Part shown: in pieces, positions 18,001 through 26,413 of the stretch
Layout: each line of letters starts with the position of its first letter
How positions within the stretch are numbered: the stretch's first letter is position 1
DNA from: Streptomyces sp. cf386
GTDB taxonomy: Bacteria; Actinomycetota; Actinomycetes; Streptomycetales; Streptomycetaceae
Reading direction: 5' to 3'
Length of the DNA stretch: 64,000 nt
Assembly (NCBI RefSeq): GCF_900103585.1
Contig: NZ_FNHV01000025.1
Coordinates: forward strand, 56,930-120,929
Position numbers and translations under genes: made by a program
The notes under the pieces: model-generated
The model's input: the letters and a program-made list of their open reading frames with translations, nothing else
Told to the model about the DNA's origin: nothing
The model's database searches: none

Positions 18001-18789
18001 TCACTCAGCGGCGGCTGCGTTCACCCGCTCGCCGTTTTCGCTGGTCAGAGTGAGGTTGCGGTGATCGACTTCGTAGGTGACCGTGCCGTCGAAGAGCGCC
18101 AGGAGGGTCTTCTCCGTATTCATGAGTGAGGTGTCGCACAGCATTCGTGTGGTGGACGCGGTGCCGAGCGTGATACGGCCGTCGCTGACCGTCGCCGTGG
18201 CCTTCACCTTGTTGCAGCCGAGGCTGCCGCTGACCTGTCCGGCCTTCTCGTCGAAGGTGAGGTGGGCCTTGCCGCCGGTGTCGGGGCTGGTGATGGTCCA
18301 CTTCGTGCCCTTGAGCGGGGCGGCCTCCTGCTTGGTGAGGGCGACGCGGTCGCCGTCCGCCGTGGTGAGCGTCAGCTTGTCGCCGTCGACCTCGGTGGAG
18401 AGGTCTCCGTCGGCGAGGGTGCGGGCGAGGGTCGTCTCGAAGTTCGTGGGCACACCTTCGCAGGCCATCTCGGTCGCCTGCACCTTGTCGAAGGTGACGT
18501 GGCTGTCGGCGAAGGCGGCGTCGGCGCCGAACTTGTTGCAGCCCAGGTTGCCCTTGACCTCGCCGCCGTCGGCGATGCTCAGCCAGGCGCTGCTCGGAGC
18601 GGCGCTCTTCTTCCCGTCGACGGTGAGATCGTCGACGGCCCAGTGGACGCCGGTGACGGAGGCCGCCGCCCCGGAACCGACGGTGTCACTGCCCGCCTTT
18701 TCGTTGCCGCAGGCCATGGCGAACGGGAGGAGGGTGAGGACGGCGAGAGCGGCCAGTCGCTGCGGTTTGTCCATGCCGAGTGTGTCCAT
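18001..18789 (-). CDS. META-domain (HslJ-like) putative lipoprotein
   Basis: A 262-aa exported protein with two META/HslJ-type repeats: each half has a TGVHW/KGTKW strand, a GxxxGxLGCNK turn (KGNLGCNKF and SGSLGCNKV) and a later T-x-MxC segment (ATEMAC, TTRMLC). The N-terminus has a basic start, a hydrophobic core and MACG, a weak lipobox, so surface anchoring is likely. META proteins are linked to secretion and heat or motility phenotypes in other bacteria; no enzymatic role is known. The ATG at 18789 was picked; 18774 is an alternative. The long upstream frame overlapping the next gene in antisense is a GC-rich artefact. Confidence 0.8.
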   Translation of the reverse strand: MDTLGMDKPQRLAALAVLTLLPFAMACGNEKAGSDTVGSGAAASVTGVHWAVDDLTVDGKKSAAPSSAWLSIADGGEVKGNLGCNKFGADAAFADSHVTFDKVQATEMACEGVPTNFETTLARTLADGDLSTEVDGDKLTLTTADGDRVALTKQEAAPLKGTKWTITSPDTGGKAHLTFDEKAGQVSGSLGCNKVKATATVSDGRITLGTASTTRMLCDTSLMNTEKTLLALFDGTVTYEVDHRNLTLTSENGERVNAAAAE

Positions 18790-18845
18790 GCCGGTGGGAC
18801 GGGAGGGACGCGGGACTGGTTCCGCTCGGTTCCGCTTGGCGCCCG

Positions 18846-19643
18846 TCACCCCATGAGGGGCAGCAGTCTCCCCAGGTCGGCCCGCTCCCCGCTCGCGCTC
18901 ACCCTGGCCTCCGCGACGGCGTCCTTCCAGGCCACGCGCCCGGTGGCGAGCCTGATCCAGGTCAGCGGGTCGGTCTCGACGACGTTGGGCGGGGTGCCCC
19001 GGGTGTGCCTCGGTCCCTCGACGCACTGCACGACGGCGTACGGCGGGATCCGCACCTCGGTCGAGCCGCCGGGCGCCCTGGCGGCGAGGGCGTCGGCGAG
19101 GAGGCGGGTGCAGGCGGCGAGGGCCTGGCGGTCGTAGGGGATGTCGAGGCCGGGGACGGCGGCGTTGAGGTCGTCGGTGTGGACGACGAGTTCGACGGTA
19201 CGGGTGACCAGGAAGTCGGCGAGGGTCATGGCGCCGGTGCGGCTGCCGAGGAGGCGGTCGCCGGGGGTCGCCGCGAGCCGGTGCGTGATGCGTTCCTCGG
19301 TGCGTGCGTAGAGGGCGTCGAGGTCGGGGTTGGCCTTGGCGAGGGCCTGGGTGTCGTCGGAGATGCCCTCGGCGCGGACGGCGGTGGCGAAGGGCCACTC
19401 CAGGAGGGTCAGTCCCTGCTTCGCCGGCTCGTCGCGCTCGAGGGCGAGGCTGACCGTCTCCACGGCCATGGTCACGTGCGCGGCCAGGTCCCGTACGGTC
19501 CAGCCCCCCAGGCGGGTGGGGAGGGCGAGTTGGTCGGGGGTGAGGGTGTGGACGGCCTGTCGTACGTGCCCGAACTGGGTGAGGATCGCGGTGCGGATCC
19601 TGGCCGGGTCGTAGGTGCGGGCGCGCTTCTTGGCCGGAGGCAT
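18846..19643 (-). CDS. Maleylpyruvate isomerase N-terminal / DinB-like protein
   Basis: A 265-aa member of the mycothiol-dependent maleylpyruvate isomerase (TIGR03083) superfamily with a DinB-like four-helix bundle. Typical signatures: LGGWTVRDLAAHVTMAVETV in the N-terminal bundle, where the His is a metal ligand, and FLVTRTVELVVHTDDL, giving the second His/Asp set. The C-terminal part resembles the sterol-carrier-like domain attached in the actinobacterial sterol carrier family proteins. It probably uses mycothiol, the actinobacterial thiol, but the substrate is unknown. The next gene downstream encodes the META lipoprotein in the same direction. Confidence 0.8.
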   Translation of the reverse strand: MPPAKKRARTYDPARIRTAILTQFGHVRQAVHTLTPDQLALPTRLGGWTVRDLAAHVTMAVETVSLALERDEPAKQGLTLLEWPFATAVRAEGISDDTQALAKANPDLDALYARTEERITHRLAATPGDRLLGSRTGAMTLADFLVTRTVELVVHTDDLNAAVPGLDIPYDRQALAACTRLLADALAARAPGGSTEVRIPPYAVVQCVEGPRHTRGTPPNVVETDPLTWIRLATGRVAWKDAVAEARVSASGERADLGRLLPLMG

Positions 19644-19653
19644 GGCGGCGAGC

Positions 19654-20949
19654 CTAGTCGGCGGTGAACGTGGAGGCGGCCGGGAACTTGATGTCCGCGC
19701 AGTGGCGGCGGGCGGCGATGTCGTCGACGTAGGCCTTGAAGAGGGCGCGGAGGCGGGGCTTGATCACGTCCTCGTAGGAGTAGGGGACGCTGAGGGTGTG
19801 CACGGCGGGCCGGCCGGCGCAGGTGGAGGCGGCCCACCAGACGCCTGCGCGGGACCCTGCCGTACCGGGGCGCAAGGGGGTCTGGTCGCCGCCGAAGTAC
19901 TCCGCCACGACCGCGTGGGCCTCGTCGCCGATGAAGGATTGGGTCTCCAGCGACCACGGAGAGAAGCTCAGCACGTGGGAGAGCCGCTTGTCGTCGTCCC
20001 TCGGCAGCTCCGGCCAGACGCGTCTGACCTGCGCCGGACTCGCGGCGAGCAGGCAACTCTCCTCGGTGCTGTGCGCGCCGATCGGGGCCGGGAGGGCTCG
20101 GTCGGGAAGGCGGCCCGTCTCCTCGCGGCCGAGGAAACGGGCGTACCAGCCGCAGGTGCCCTTCGCGGACGGGGCCTTCACCAGCTCGGCGTCCGGTATG
20201 TAGAGCCGGTCGAAGAACGCCGGAGACTTGGCCTCGGGGGTGCAGTGGAGGTGCTTCGCGGCCTTGTACGCGGCGTCGACGGCCAGCTGGATGAGGGTCC
20301 GGCGGTCCTGGAAGGTGACGTCGTCGTCGTAGGTCGCGCCCGCCGTCACGTTCACCGAGGTGATCCCGGTCTTTCCGGTCTTGACGGTCTTGTCGGCCGT
20401 GCCGGTCCGGCAGGTGACCTTGACCGTGGCGCTGTCCTGGTCGTAGCTGCCGAGCCCGCCGTCGTCCTCCTGCGAGAGTCCGAGGGGATAGTCGGGCGAC
20501 TCGTCGGCCACTCGGGTCACGTCGTCGGGGCGCTCTTCGCGCTGGTCGGAGAACGGGTCCTCGTCGCCGACGAGGTTGGCGTACCTGTCACTGGGCTTCG
20601 TATGGACCTTCAGACCGAAGTGGCCGTACGACGTCCCCGGCCGCCCCACCCGGTAGATCGTGCAGCCGCCCCCGCCCGGCAGCGAGCCGAGCGTGAACGA
20701 GTCGTCGGTGGCGCTGCCCGCCCGCGCCCGTGCCGTACCGCCGCCCAGACCGAGCACCCGGTCGGGGTCGACGAGTCCCGCGCAGGCCTCGGTGATGCGC
20801 TCCCGACTGGCCTGGCGGTCCCGGTACTCCTGGGCCTCCAGCCACAGTCCCCAGCCGCTCGCCCCGATGCCCAGGACGGCGGTGACGGCGACCAGTTGGT
20901 TGAAGGCGTTGCGCAGGCGGCTGCCGCGGTCCGGGGTCCGCCAGTTCAT
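19654..20949 (-). CDS. Membrane-anchored hypothetical protein, tandem paralogue B
   Basis: A 431-aa protein with one N-terminal membrane helix (about residues 18-36) and a large extracytoplasmic part. It shares with the upstream gene the pattern EACAGLVxxxRVL, a GTCxWYxRxxG segment, a tryptophan-rich WWAASTCAGRPAVHT block and a C-terminal FKAYVDDIAARRHC. Conserved Cys residues suggest disulfides outside the cell. Function unknown; no catalytic motif recognised. The ATG at 20949 overlaps the upstream stop codon as ATGA, so the two genes are translationally coupled. A spurious frame extends to 21801. Confidence 0.75.
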   Translation of the reverse strand: MNWRTPDRGSRLRNAFNQLVAVTAVLGIGASGWGLWLEAQEYRDRQASRERITEACAGLVDPDRVLGLGGGTARARAGSATDDSFTLGSLPGGGGCTIYRVGRPGTSYGHFGLKVHTKPSDRYANLVGDEDPFSDQREERPDDVTRVADESPDYPLGLSQEDDGGLGSYDQDSATVKVTCRTGTADKTVKTGKTGITSVNVTAGATYDDDVTFQDRRTLIQLAVDAAYKAAKHLHCTPEAKSPAFFDRLYIPDAELVKAPSAKGTCGWYARFLGREETGRLPDRALPAPIGAHSTEESCLLAASPAQVRRVWPELPRDDDKRLSHVLSFSPWSLETQSFIGDEAHAVVAEYFGGDQTPLRPGTAGSRAGVWWAASTCAGRPAVHTLSVPYSYEDVIKPRLRALFKAYVDDIAARRHCADIKFPAASTFTAD

Positions 20950-22187
20950 GACGACGCCTGTTCCGTGAAGGTGGCATGGGCGGGGAACTTCAGGTCCGTG
21001 CAGCCGCGGCGGTGGGTGACGTCGTCGACGTAGGCGCGGAAGACCTTCTCGTACGCCGGTGTCGTGAGCTCGTCGTACTGCCAGGCGATGGTCATGGTGT
21101 GGATCTGGGGCCGGCCGTCGCAGACGGAGGAGGCCCACCAGACCGAGTCGTCGCCGCCACGGCCCGCCTTGCCGGGTTCGGCGAGTGTCGGGGATTCGCG
21201 CGGGATGGTGCGCCTCAGCTGCACGTTCTTCGCGCCTTCCCCGGAGTAGGTGTGGAAGGAGGCGAACCAGGTGCCCGGGCGGGAGGGGTGGTCGACGTCC
21301 GCCCGCCGTGCCGCGTCGGAGTACGCGACCTCGGCCGCGCGCTCGTCGCTGAGGGCGAGGCCGCAGGTCTCGTCCCACAGCAGTTCGTCCGGGCGGCTTT
21401 CGAGCACCTGGTCGGCGAGGCGCGGCTGCCGGGCGAAGCCTGCCTCGCGGTACCAGGCACAGGTGCCGTCCGCACGGGAGACCGGGAGGGGGCCCTCCGT
21501 CAGGGCGGGTATGTCCTGCGGCGGGTCGGGCAGGCGGTCGGCGCAGCCCAGCCGTCCGGCGAGGTTGTTGGCGGTGGTGACGGCGATCCGCGCGAGCGTG
21601 TTCCGGTCGTGCGCGGTGGGCTGGCCGTCCTCGGTGAAGGGCGGGCCGGGGTCCATCAGCGAGGCTCTCGACCACAGCGTCTTGACGGGACCGTAGGCCT
21701 CGCCTTCGGGGCAGGGGAGCTCGACGGTGACGCCCGTGTCCGTGACCACGCCCGCGATGCCGCCGCCGAGCGGCTGGTCGGGGTAGGTGTGGTCGCCCCA
21801 CTCGTTGAGGAGGGAGTCGACCGGGTCCTCGGGGATCACGGGGTCGTCGTCCGGGAGGGTGCCCACCGCGGCCGTGAAGAACCAGCGCTCACCGCTGTCC
21901 GTGCCGTACTTCTCGCCCGCCTCGGTGCTGAAGATCTCGCAGTCCTGCGGCAGGCCGGCGTCGAGTTCGATCGTGCCCTCGTCGGCCACCCGGTGCGAGA
22001 TGGTGCCGCCCGCCGGGGAGAGCGACAGCACGCGGCCGGCCGGGACGAGGCCCGCGCAGGCCTCGTTGATCTGGTGCCGGCCGCTGAGGACCTGCCAGAT
22101 CTGCGTGCCGCTCCAGACGGTCCCGGCCACCGCCGTCAGACACAGCACCACGTTGACGAACTTGCGCACCCCGCTAGGGACTTCCAC
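20946..22187 (-). CDS. Membrane-anchored hypothetical protein, tandem paralogue A
   Basis: A 413-aa protein with the same build as its downstream neighbour: short cytoplasmic N-terminus, a membrane helix near residues 10-28, then an exported region starting INEACAGLVPAGRVLSL. A central GTCAWYREAG and a C-terminal WWASSVCDGRPQIHT then FRAYVDDVTHRRGC correspond one to one with paralogue B, showing an old tandem duplication. Function is unknown. A divergent secreted-protein gene begins about 370 nt away. Confidence 0.75.
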   Translation of the reverse strand: MEVPSGVRKFVNVVLCLTAVAGTVWSGTQIWQVLSGRHQINEACAGLVPAGRVLSLSPAGGTISHRVADEGTIELDAGLPQDCEIFSTEAGEKYGTDSGERWFFTAAVGTLPDDDPVIPEDPVDSLLNEWGDHTYPDQPLGGGIAGVVTDTGVTVELPCPEGEAYGPVKTLWSRASLMDPGPPFTEDGQPTAHDRNTLARIAVTTANNLAGRLGCADRLPDPPQDIPALTEGPLPVSRADGTCAWYREAGFARQPRLADQVLESRPDELLWDETCGLALSDERAAEVAYSDAARRADVDHPSRPGTWFASFHTYSGEGAKNVQLRRTIPRESPTLAEPGKAGRGGDDSVWWASSVCDGRPQIHTMTIAWQYDELTTPAYEKVFRAYVDDVTHRRGCTDLKFPAHATFTEQASS

Positions 22188-22556
22188 TGTTCCCCGTTCC
22201 CCCGTTGATCAGCTCACCCGAAGCTATCAGCGGGGACTGACAACGGGCTCTCCGGCCGCTGCCGACTCCCTGCCGCCCGGACCGAATCTTTCCGGCCAAC
22301 TCGAACACGTTGACGAAAACGATCGGCCTTCTCCCGGCGCCTCCCCCCTGAGTCGGGTAGATCATTTTCGGCCAGTCCGGTGATCGAATGCCATGGCGCC
22401 CGCGCCGAGCCCCCGCCTACAGTGACCGCGCCCAGGCCGGGCGGATCCGACCAATCCGCTTCTTGCCGGGGCCACTTGATGACCAGCGGGGGAACGCTGT
22501 GGCGCGTCGGACGCGCCCGCATGCTCTTCCCCCGCGTCCTCACATGGGGGAAAACC
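22188..22556. other. Divergent intergenic region
   Basis: About 370 nt between paralogue A and the secreted protein, without a supportable gene. It should hold both promoters. Frames that open here (for example from 22380) are upstream extensions of the secreted protein without ribosome binding sites. Confidence 0.55.
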
Positions 22557-23102
22557 TTGTTCCTACGCAACCGTGCCGTCGCCGCCGGCCTCTCGACGGC
22601 CGCCCTCCTGCTCGCCGCCGTCCCCGCCGCCCACGCGGCCGACACCTCCGCGCCCGCCGACGCGTCCACGGACCGGCTCGTCGCCGCGCCCGCCGAGAGC
22701 CGTACCGGCGACCAGGCGCAGGGCCTGCGGCAGCACCGCGCACCGTCGGCCGGGGTGTTCATCACCGACGGCGACCGCGTCCACGTCTCCTCCACCCCGC
22801 CGCCCACCGCCTCCGGCCACGGCTGGTGGAAGAAGATCAGCGGCCCCGGCACCAAGGCCAAGGTCACGGTGACGCTCCAGGCCCGCCCCTTCGGGGCCTC
22901 GGGCTGGAAGGACGTCGCCACGGGCTCGAAGACCGTCAAGTCCGGCGGCGGCGCCGGCAAGCGCGCCACCGCCCGCAAGACCTGCACCAACCTGATCCAG
23001 AAGACCGAGTGGCGCAGCGTCATCGACGTCGACATCGTCGGCGTCGCGGACTCGCCGGAGAAGGTCAGCACCAAGGCCGCCACCCTGTGGTGCGGCTTCT
23101 GA
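22557..23102 (+). CDS. Secreted protein of unknown function
   Basis: A 181-aa exported protein. From the TTG at 22557 (GGGGGAAA just upstream) it has a textbook signal peptide: FLRNR, a long Ala/Leu core and AHA/A cleavage near residue 27. The mature part has a disordered Thr/Ala/Ser segment, then a beta-rich domain with GWWKKISGPGTKAKVTVTL and GWKDVATGSK, and a Cys pair (KTCTNL and the C-terminal LWCGF) likely disulfide-linked. No known family was recognised. In-frame ATGs at 22479 and 22521 would give a longer N-terminus that spoils the signal peptide. Confidence 0.7.
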   Translation: MFLRNRAVAAGLSTAALLLAAVPAAHAADTSAPADASTDRLVAAPAESRTGDQAQGLRQHRAPSAGVFITDGDRVHVSSTPPPTASGHGWWKKISGPGTKAKVTVTLQARPFGASGWKDVATGSKTVKSGGGAGKRATARKTCTNLIQKTEWRSVIDVDIVGVADSPEKVSTKAATLWCGF

Positions 23103-23166
23103 TGGAGTACTGCCATGAGTGAAGGTCTTCCCGCTGGAGTACCGGCATGAGCGACGGCTTCCCCGC
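23103..23166 (+). repeat. Tandem duplication of a translation start region
   Basis: Two imperfect 32-nt units (23103-23134 and 23135-23166) each contain GGAGTAC, an ATGAG start and a CTTCCC end. The first ATG (23115) opens an 11-codon frame, MSEGLPAGVPA, whose TGA overlaps the ATG of the main gene at 23147. Confidence 0.75.
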
Positions 23167-23833
23167 ACCCCTGGTGATGCGTGTGCACGGTCGGCTGACC
23201 CTGCACACGTGGCTCGCCGCCGCCCACCGCGCGGGGCGGCTGGAGGAGGACCTGTTCTCCCTGGCCGTCGCCCGCACCACCGCCTACGGCTGGGCGGACT
23301 TCGGCCACGGGCTCGCCGGGACACGATGGGGCCACAACGACGCCGGCGGCGACTGGACGCAGGACGGCGAGGTCCGGGAGATCGCCTGGATCCAGGTCGA
23401 CTGCGCCGAGGCGCCGGCCGGTCAGCGCGTGCCGCTCACGCCGCTGGGCCGCGTCGTCGCCGAGTGCCTCTCCCGCGTCGGCACGTTCGACGTCCACGCC
23501 GTCGAGGTGAGCGTTCCGGTGCACGAGGCGGTCGACGCCCGGCGTGATCTGGCGTACGCCGCGACCTGGGCCGATCTTGCCGACCCGGCCGGGCGCGCGG
23601 AGTGCACGGTGAGCGTGGACACGATCGCCGACCCGGCGCCGGCCGCCACGGTCGTGGAGGCGTGCCGGGCACGTGCCGGGGAGGCCGCACGTTTCGACCA
23701 CGACGGCACGCGGCTGCTGTGCCGGCTGCGTGAATGGTCCCTCGATGCCGCGATCTGGGTGCTGGAGATCGTCACGGACGCCCTGCGGGTGTCCGGGCTC
23801 GGCACCCGGGCACAGGTCCGTATCGAGGTCTGA
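23147..23833 (+). CDS. Hypothetical protein
   Basis: A 228-aa soluble-looking protein with no recognised family. It is acidic, lacks a signal peptide or membrane helix, and has Streptomyces-like codon use. Trp and His residues cluster in the first third (YGWADFGHG, GTRWGHND, WIQVDC). The ATG at 23147 has GGAG 8 nt upstream and is preceded by a duplicated copy of the same start region. It faces the type VII-like cassette across a strong bidirectional terminator. Confidence 0.65.
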   Translation: MSDGFPAPLVMRVHGRLTLHTWLAAAHRAGRLEEDLFSLAVARTTAYGWADFGHGLAGTRWGHNDAGGDWTQDGEVREIAWIQVDCAEAPAGQRVPLTPLGRVVAECLSRVGTFDVHAVEVSVPVHEAVDARRDLAYAATWADLADPAGRAECTVSVDTIADPAPAATVVEACRARAGEAARFDHDGTRLLCRLREWSLDAAIWVLEIVTDALRVSGLGTRAQVRIEV

Positions 23834-23841
23834 GTACATGG

Positions 23842-23879
23842 GTGAGGGCCCCGCCTGTGGAGACAGGCGGGGCCCTCAC
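23842..23879. terminator. Bidirectional terminator
   Basis: GTGAGGGCCCCGCCTGT and ACAGGCGGGGCCCTCAC form a perfect 17-bp stem with a GGAG loop between two convergent genes. Confidence 0.9.
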
Positions 23880-23897
23880 GCGTCGTGGAACCCGTAC

Positions 23898-24293
23898 CTA
23901 CTGGTGGGGCGTACGGGAATCGCGGCGCGCCCCGATGAGTTCGGCGACGGTGTCCAGCCAGCGGGCGGCACGGGCCTCGGCGTCCGGGCCGGCCGCCACG
24001 TCCGAGGCGGTCCGCAGCCAGCCGCGCAGCACCTCCGAGGCGTCGGCCGAGGGCAGTGGTTCGGGCAGCTCGGCGACGTATTGCACGCCCCCGGCCCGCA
24101 CCGTGTCGGCGAGGAACGCCACCGAGCGCGGCAGCACCCCGAGCCGGTCCAGCGTGACGGCGGCCGCGACGGCTCCGTCGCCGAACAGGGCGGTGTGGAA
24201 GGCGTCCCGGGTGAGCCCATAGAGCAGCAGGGTGCCGACGTCGGTGGCTGCGATCAGCTCGTCGTCGGTACGGGTGGCGGGGGTGGGCGGCAT
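23898..24293 (-). CDS. Hypothetical protein, last gene of the type VII-like cassette
   Basis: A 131-aa, mostly helical, acidic protein without recognised family, signal peptide or membrane helix. It follows the chagasin-like lipoprotein by only 26 nt and shares its direction, so it is probably the fourth gene of the operon. A role as a chaperone, second immunity protein or unrelated passenger cannot be told apart from sequence. The TRDAFHTALFGDG segment and Ala-rich helices are its most distinctive features. Confidence 0.6.
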   Translation of the reverse strand: MPPTPATRTDDELIAATDVGTLLLYGLTRDAFHTALFGDGAVAAAVTLDRLGVLPRSVAFLADTVRAGGVQYVAELPEPLPSADASEVLRGWLRTASDVAAGPDAEARAARWLDTVAELIGARRDSRTPHQ

Positions 24294-24319
24294 GGCGATG
24301 GTCCTCGGCTACGTGGCGA

Positions 24320-24805
24320 TCAGCTGACGGTGATCGTGTAGAGGTAGTAGGTGGGGTTGTCCGTGTCGTCCGGGGTGTCCGTCTCGGCTGCCGTCGTGAC
24401 CGATAGCGGCGATGCGCTGCTCCCGGGGGACGGGCTCGCCGTGACCTCGGCCGCGCTGTGGCACAGCCCGTGCGGGCAGTACAGCAGCTTCACCGTGGTC
24501 TTGCCGGGCGCCACCGCGGTGAACTCGAAGTGCTGGGTACCACCACCGCTGCCGGTGACACCCTTGTCGCCGCCCTCGATGTCCTCGCCCTTGCTCTCGT
24601 AGCGCAGCACGGCCGAGTCCGGCCGCGGTTCGGCGAGGTACCAGTTCTCGCCGAGCGAAGGGCTGGCGGGCACCTCCAGGGTGAACTCGTCGCCGGCCTC
24701 GACGGTCACCTTCCGCTCGTCGGTGCCGTACGAGTCCGGCCCGGTCAGCCCGCAGCCGGCGAGAGCCACAAGGGGGAGGGCCGCGAGGGCGGTGCGTATG
24801 CGCAC
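24320..24805 (-). CDS. Chagasin-like (inhibitor family I42) lipoprotein
   Basis: A 161-aa lipoprotein: basic start, hydrophobic core and lipobox LAGC with Cys18. The mature domain has the layout of chagasin/amoebapain cysteine-protease inhibitors: a first loop SPSLGENWYL at the place of NPTTGYxW (residues 48-57), a second Gly loop GSGGGTQHFEF (85-95) at the place of GxGG, and a third strand-loop TTVKLLYCPHG. These three loops plug the active-site cleft of papain-like enzymes in characterised members. The GTG at 24805 is 4 nt after the stop of the adjacent gene, which encodes a papain-like peptidase, so this is most simply read as its immunity protein. A Ser/Pro linker precedes the C-terminal strand. 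Confidence 0.7.
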   Translation of the reverse strand: MRIRTALAALPLVALAGCGLTGPDSYGTDERKVTVEAGDEFTLEVPASPSLGENWYLAEPRPDSAVLRYESKGEDIEGGDKGVTGSGGGTQHFEFTAVAPGKTTVKLLYCPHGLCHSAAEVTASPSPGSSASPLSVTTAAETDTPDDTDNPTYYLYTITVS

Positions 24806-24809
24806 GGTG

Positions 24810-26360
24810 TCATCCCTGCTCGATGTAGACGTTGTTGACGTTGTCGAACCGGTCGTCGCTGGCCGCGCTGAGGTCTCCCTTGACGAAGTCCTCCTCGCTG
24901 ACCCAGGTCGTCGTACCCCACGGGTTGTAGACCTGGAGCATGTTGCCTTCCTGGCCGACGATCATCATGCCGTGGCCCACCCAGTCGCCGTTCTCGTCCT
25001 TCCCCTCGACGTTGATCGGCACGGGTTTGCCCTCGGCGACGGACTTCTCGATGTCGGTCAGGACATCGCGCCGGTCGTCGTCGGACCCCATCTCCTGCAC
25101 GTCGTAGCGGTCCCCGGTGTGCGGTGACAGCTGCGAGTCGGAGATCTTCTCCTGCCCCTCGGAGTCCATGCCGGCGGGCTGCCGGTCCCACAGCCAGCCG
25201 GAGTTGGCGCCGTCGCCCTCCTCGTGCAGCCGCATCTGCTCGTCGGTGAGCCGCTCGCGGAACGCCTCGGGCGAGTCGTCGGTGCCGTCCGGGCCGCCGG
25301 TGAGCCCCAGGGCGTACACCGGGTCCACCATGGCGCGCGCGGTGACGGTCGAGGACGGGACACAGGTGGAGCCGTCCTGGGACCAGTTCTCCTGGCCGTA
25401 CGTCTGCCGCTCCTGACCCCAGCCGTTGGTGGTGACGGGGGCGAGGTGCTCCTGCAGCCACCGGGGGTCCTTGCCGTGGATCTTCCCGGCGAAGTCCTCG
25501 ACCTGGTCGACGTCGTAGCCGGCGGCGAGGGACTTCATGATGTACGCGCGTTCCTGCGGGGTCTTCGCGTCCGCCAGCAGGCGTTCCATGCGGTCCTGGT
25601 CGGCGGCGGACAGCTTCTCCATGCGGGTGCCGGCGCGTTCGAGGTCGTTGGCGGTGAGGATCTCGTTCAGCTCGCGGTCGCCGTCGATGTTGGAGGTGTC
25701 GGCCAGCACCAGGCGGTCGGCGGCGGAGAGGTTGTCCGTGCGCATCTGCCCCGCGCGGGCTTCGGCGGCGAACTTGTTCAGGTCGCGGGCGGCGGCCCGG
25801 GCCGCGTCGTCGGCGGCCACGGCGGCCGCGAGCCGTTCGTCGACGCCGGCCGTGCCGATGGACCGGGCGCGCACCCGGGCCTGCTCCTCGCCGTCGTCCT
25901 CGTGCAGGCCGTCGAACCAGCCGTCCTCCCCGCCGAGCTGTCCGCGGGCCTCGTTCAGCTGATCGCGGCCCGTGCTGTCACGCTTCCGGGCGTCGACGAG
26001 CACGTCGGCCAGGGTCAGCAGGGCCTGGGCGCCGTCACGGAAGGCGCAGGCCATCTGGTCCGCCGAGCGGGACGCGGCGGCGACGACTTCCCCGGCCCGG
26101 GCCCCGGTCGTGCCGACCCAGGCGTTCGGCAGGCCCTCCCGGGCTACCTTGTCGACGCGGTCGCGCACGTCGTCGGCGTCGTCGGCCTGCGAGCGGTACT
26201 GCTTCGCGAGGGTCTTGAGGGTGTCCGGGTCGCCGAGCGGAGCGGGAACGGCCAGGGCGGCGTCGATGGCCTCGATGAGGTCGTTCTTGCTCTCGGCGCC
26301 GGCGATGGTGGAACACAGTTGAGTGAGGCGTTCGCGGCGGTCAGTCGTGGATTCGGTCAC
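24810..26360 (-). CDS. Type VII secretion-like effector with C-terminal papain-like cysteine peptidase domain
   Basis: A 516-aa protein from a GTG at 26360 with AGGGA upstream. Residues 1-200 are helical and include AWVGTT (WXG at 81-83), a WXG100-type hallmark. A charged helical middle follows (DRMERLLADAKTPQERAY, 257-273), a style seen in Streptomyces type VII substrates. From about 310 a peptidase-like domain appears: GSTCVPSS (Cys333), GHGMMIVG (His463) and YNPWG (Asn479), the Cys-His-Asn order of C39/papain-like enzymes. It lacks a signal peptide, so export would need a type VII system. Immediately upstream is a WXG100-like gene and 4 nt downstream a chagasin-like inhibitor, matching a toxin-partner-immunity layout. 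Activity and target are inferred. Confidence 0.7.
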   Translation of the reverse strand: MTESTTDRRERLTQLCSTIAGAESKNDLIEAIDAALAVPAPLGDPDTLKTLAKQYRSQADDADDVRDRVDKVAREGLPNAWVGTTGARAGEVVAAASRSADQMACAFRDGAQALLTLADVLVDARKRDSTGRDQLNEARGQLGGEDGWFDGLHEDDGEEQARVRARSIGTAGVDERLAAAVAADDAARAAARDLNKFAAEARAGQMRTDNLSAADRLVLADTSNIDGDRELNEILTANDLERAGTRMEKLSAADQDRMERLLADAKTPQERAYIMKSLAAGYDVDQVEDFAGKIHGKDPRWLQEHLAPVTTNGWGQERQTYGQENWSQDGSTCVPSSTVTARAMVDPVYALGLTGGPDGTDDSPEAFRERLTDEQMRLHEEGDGANSGWLWDRQPAGMDSEGQEKISDSQLSPHTGDRYDVQEMGSDDDRRDVLTDIEKSVAEGKPVPINVEGKDENGDWVGHGMMIVGQEGNMLQVYNPWGTTTWVSEEDFVKGDLSAASDDRFDNVNNVYIEQG

Positions 26361-26413
26361 AGCGGTCCCTGAGCGGTGCGGCGTGGCGGGAAGGGGCGTC
26401 GGAAAGCGGGGGC

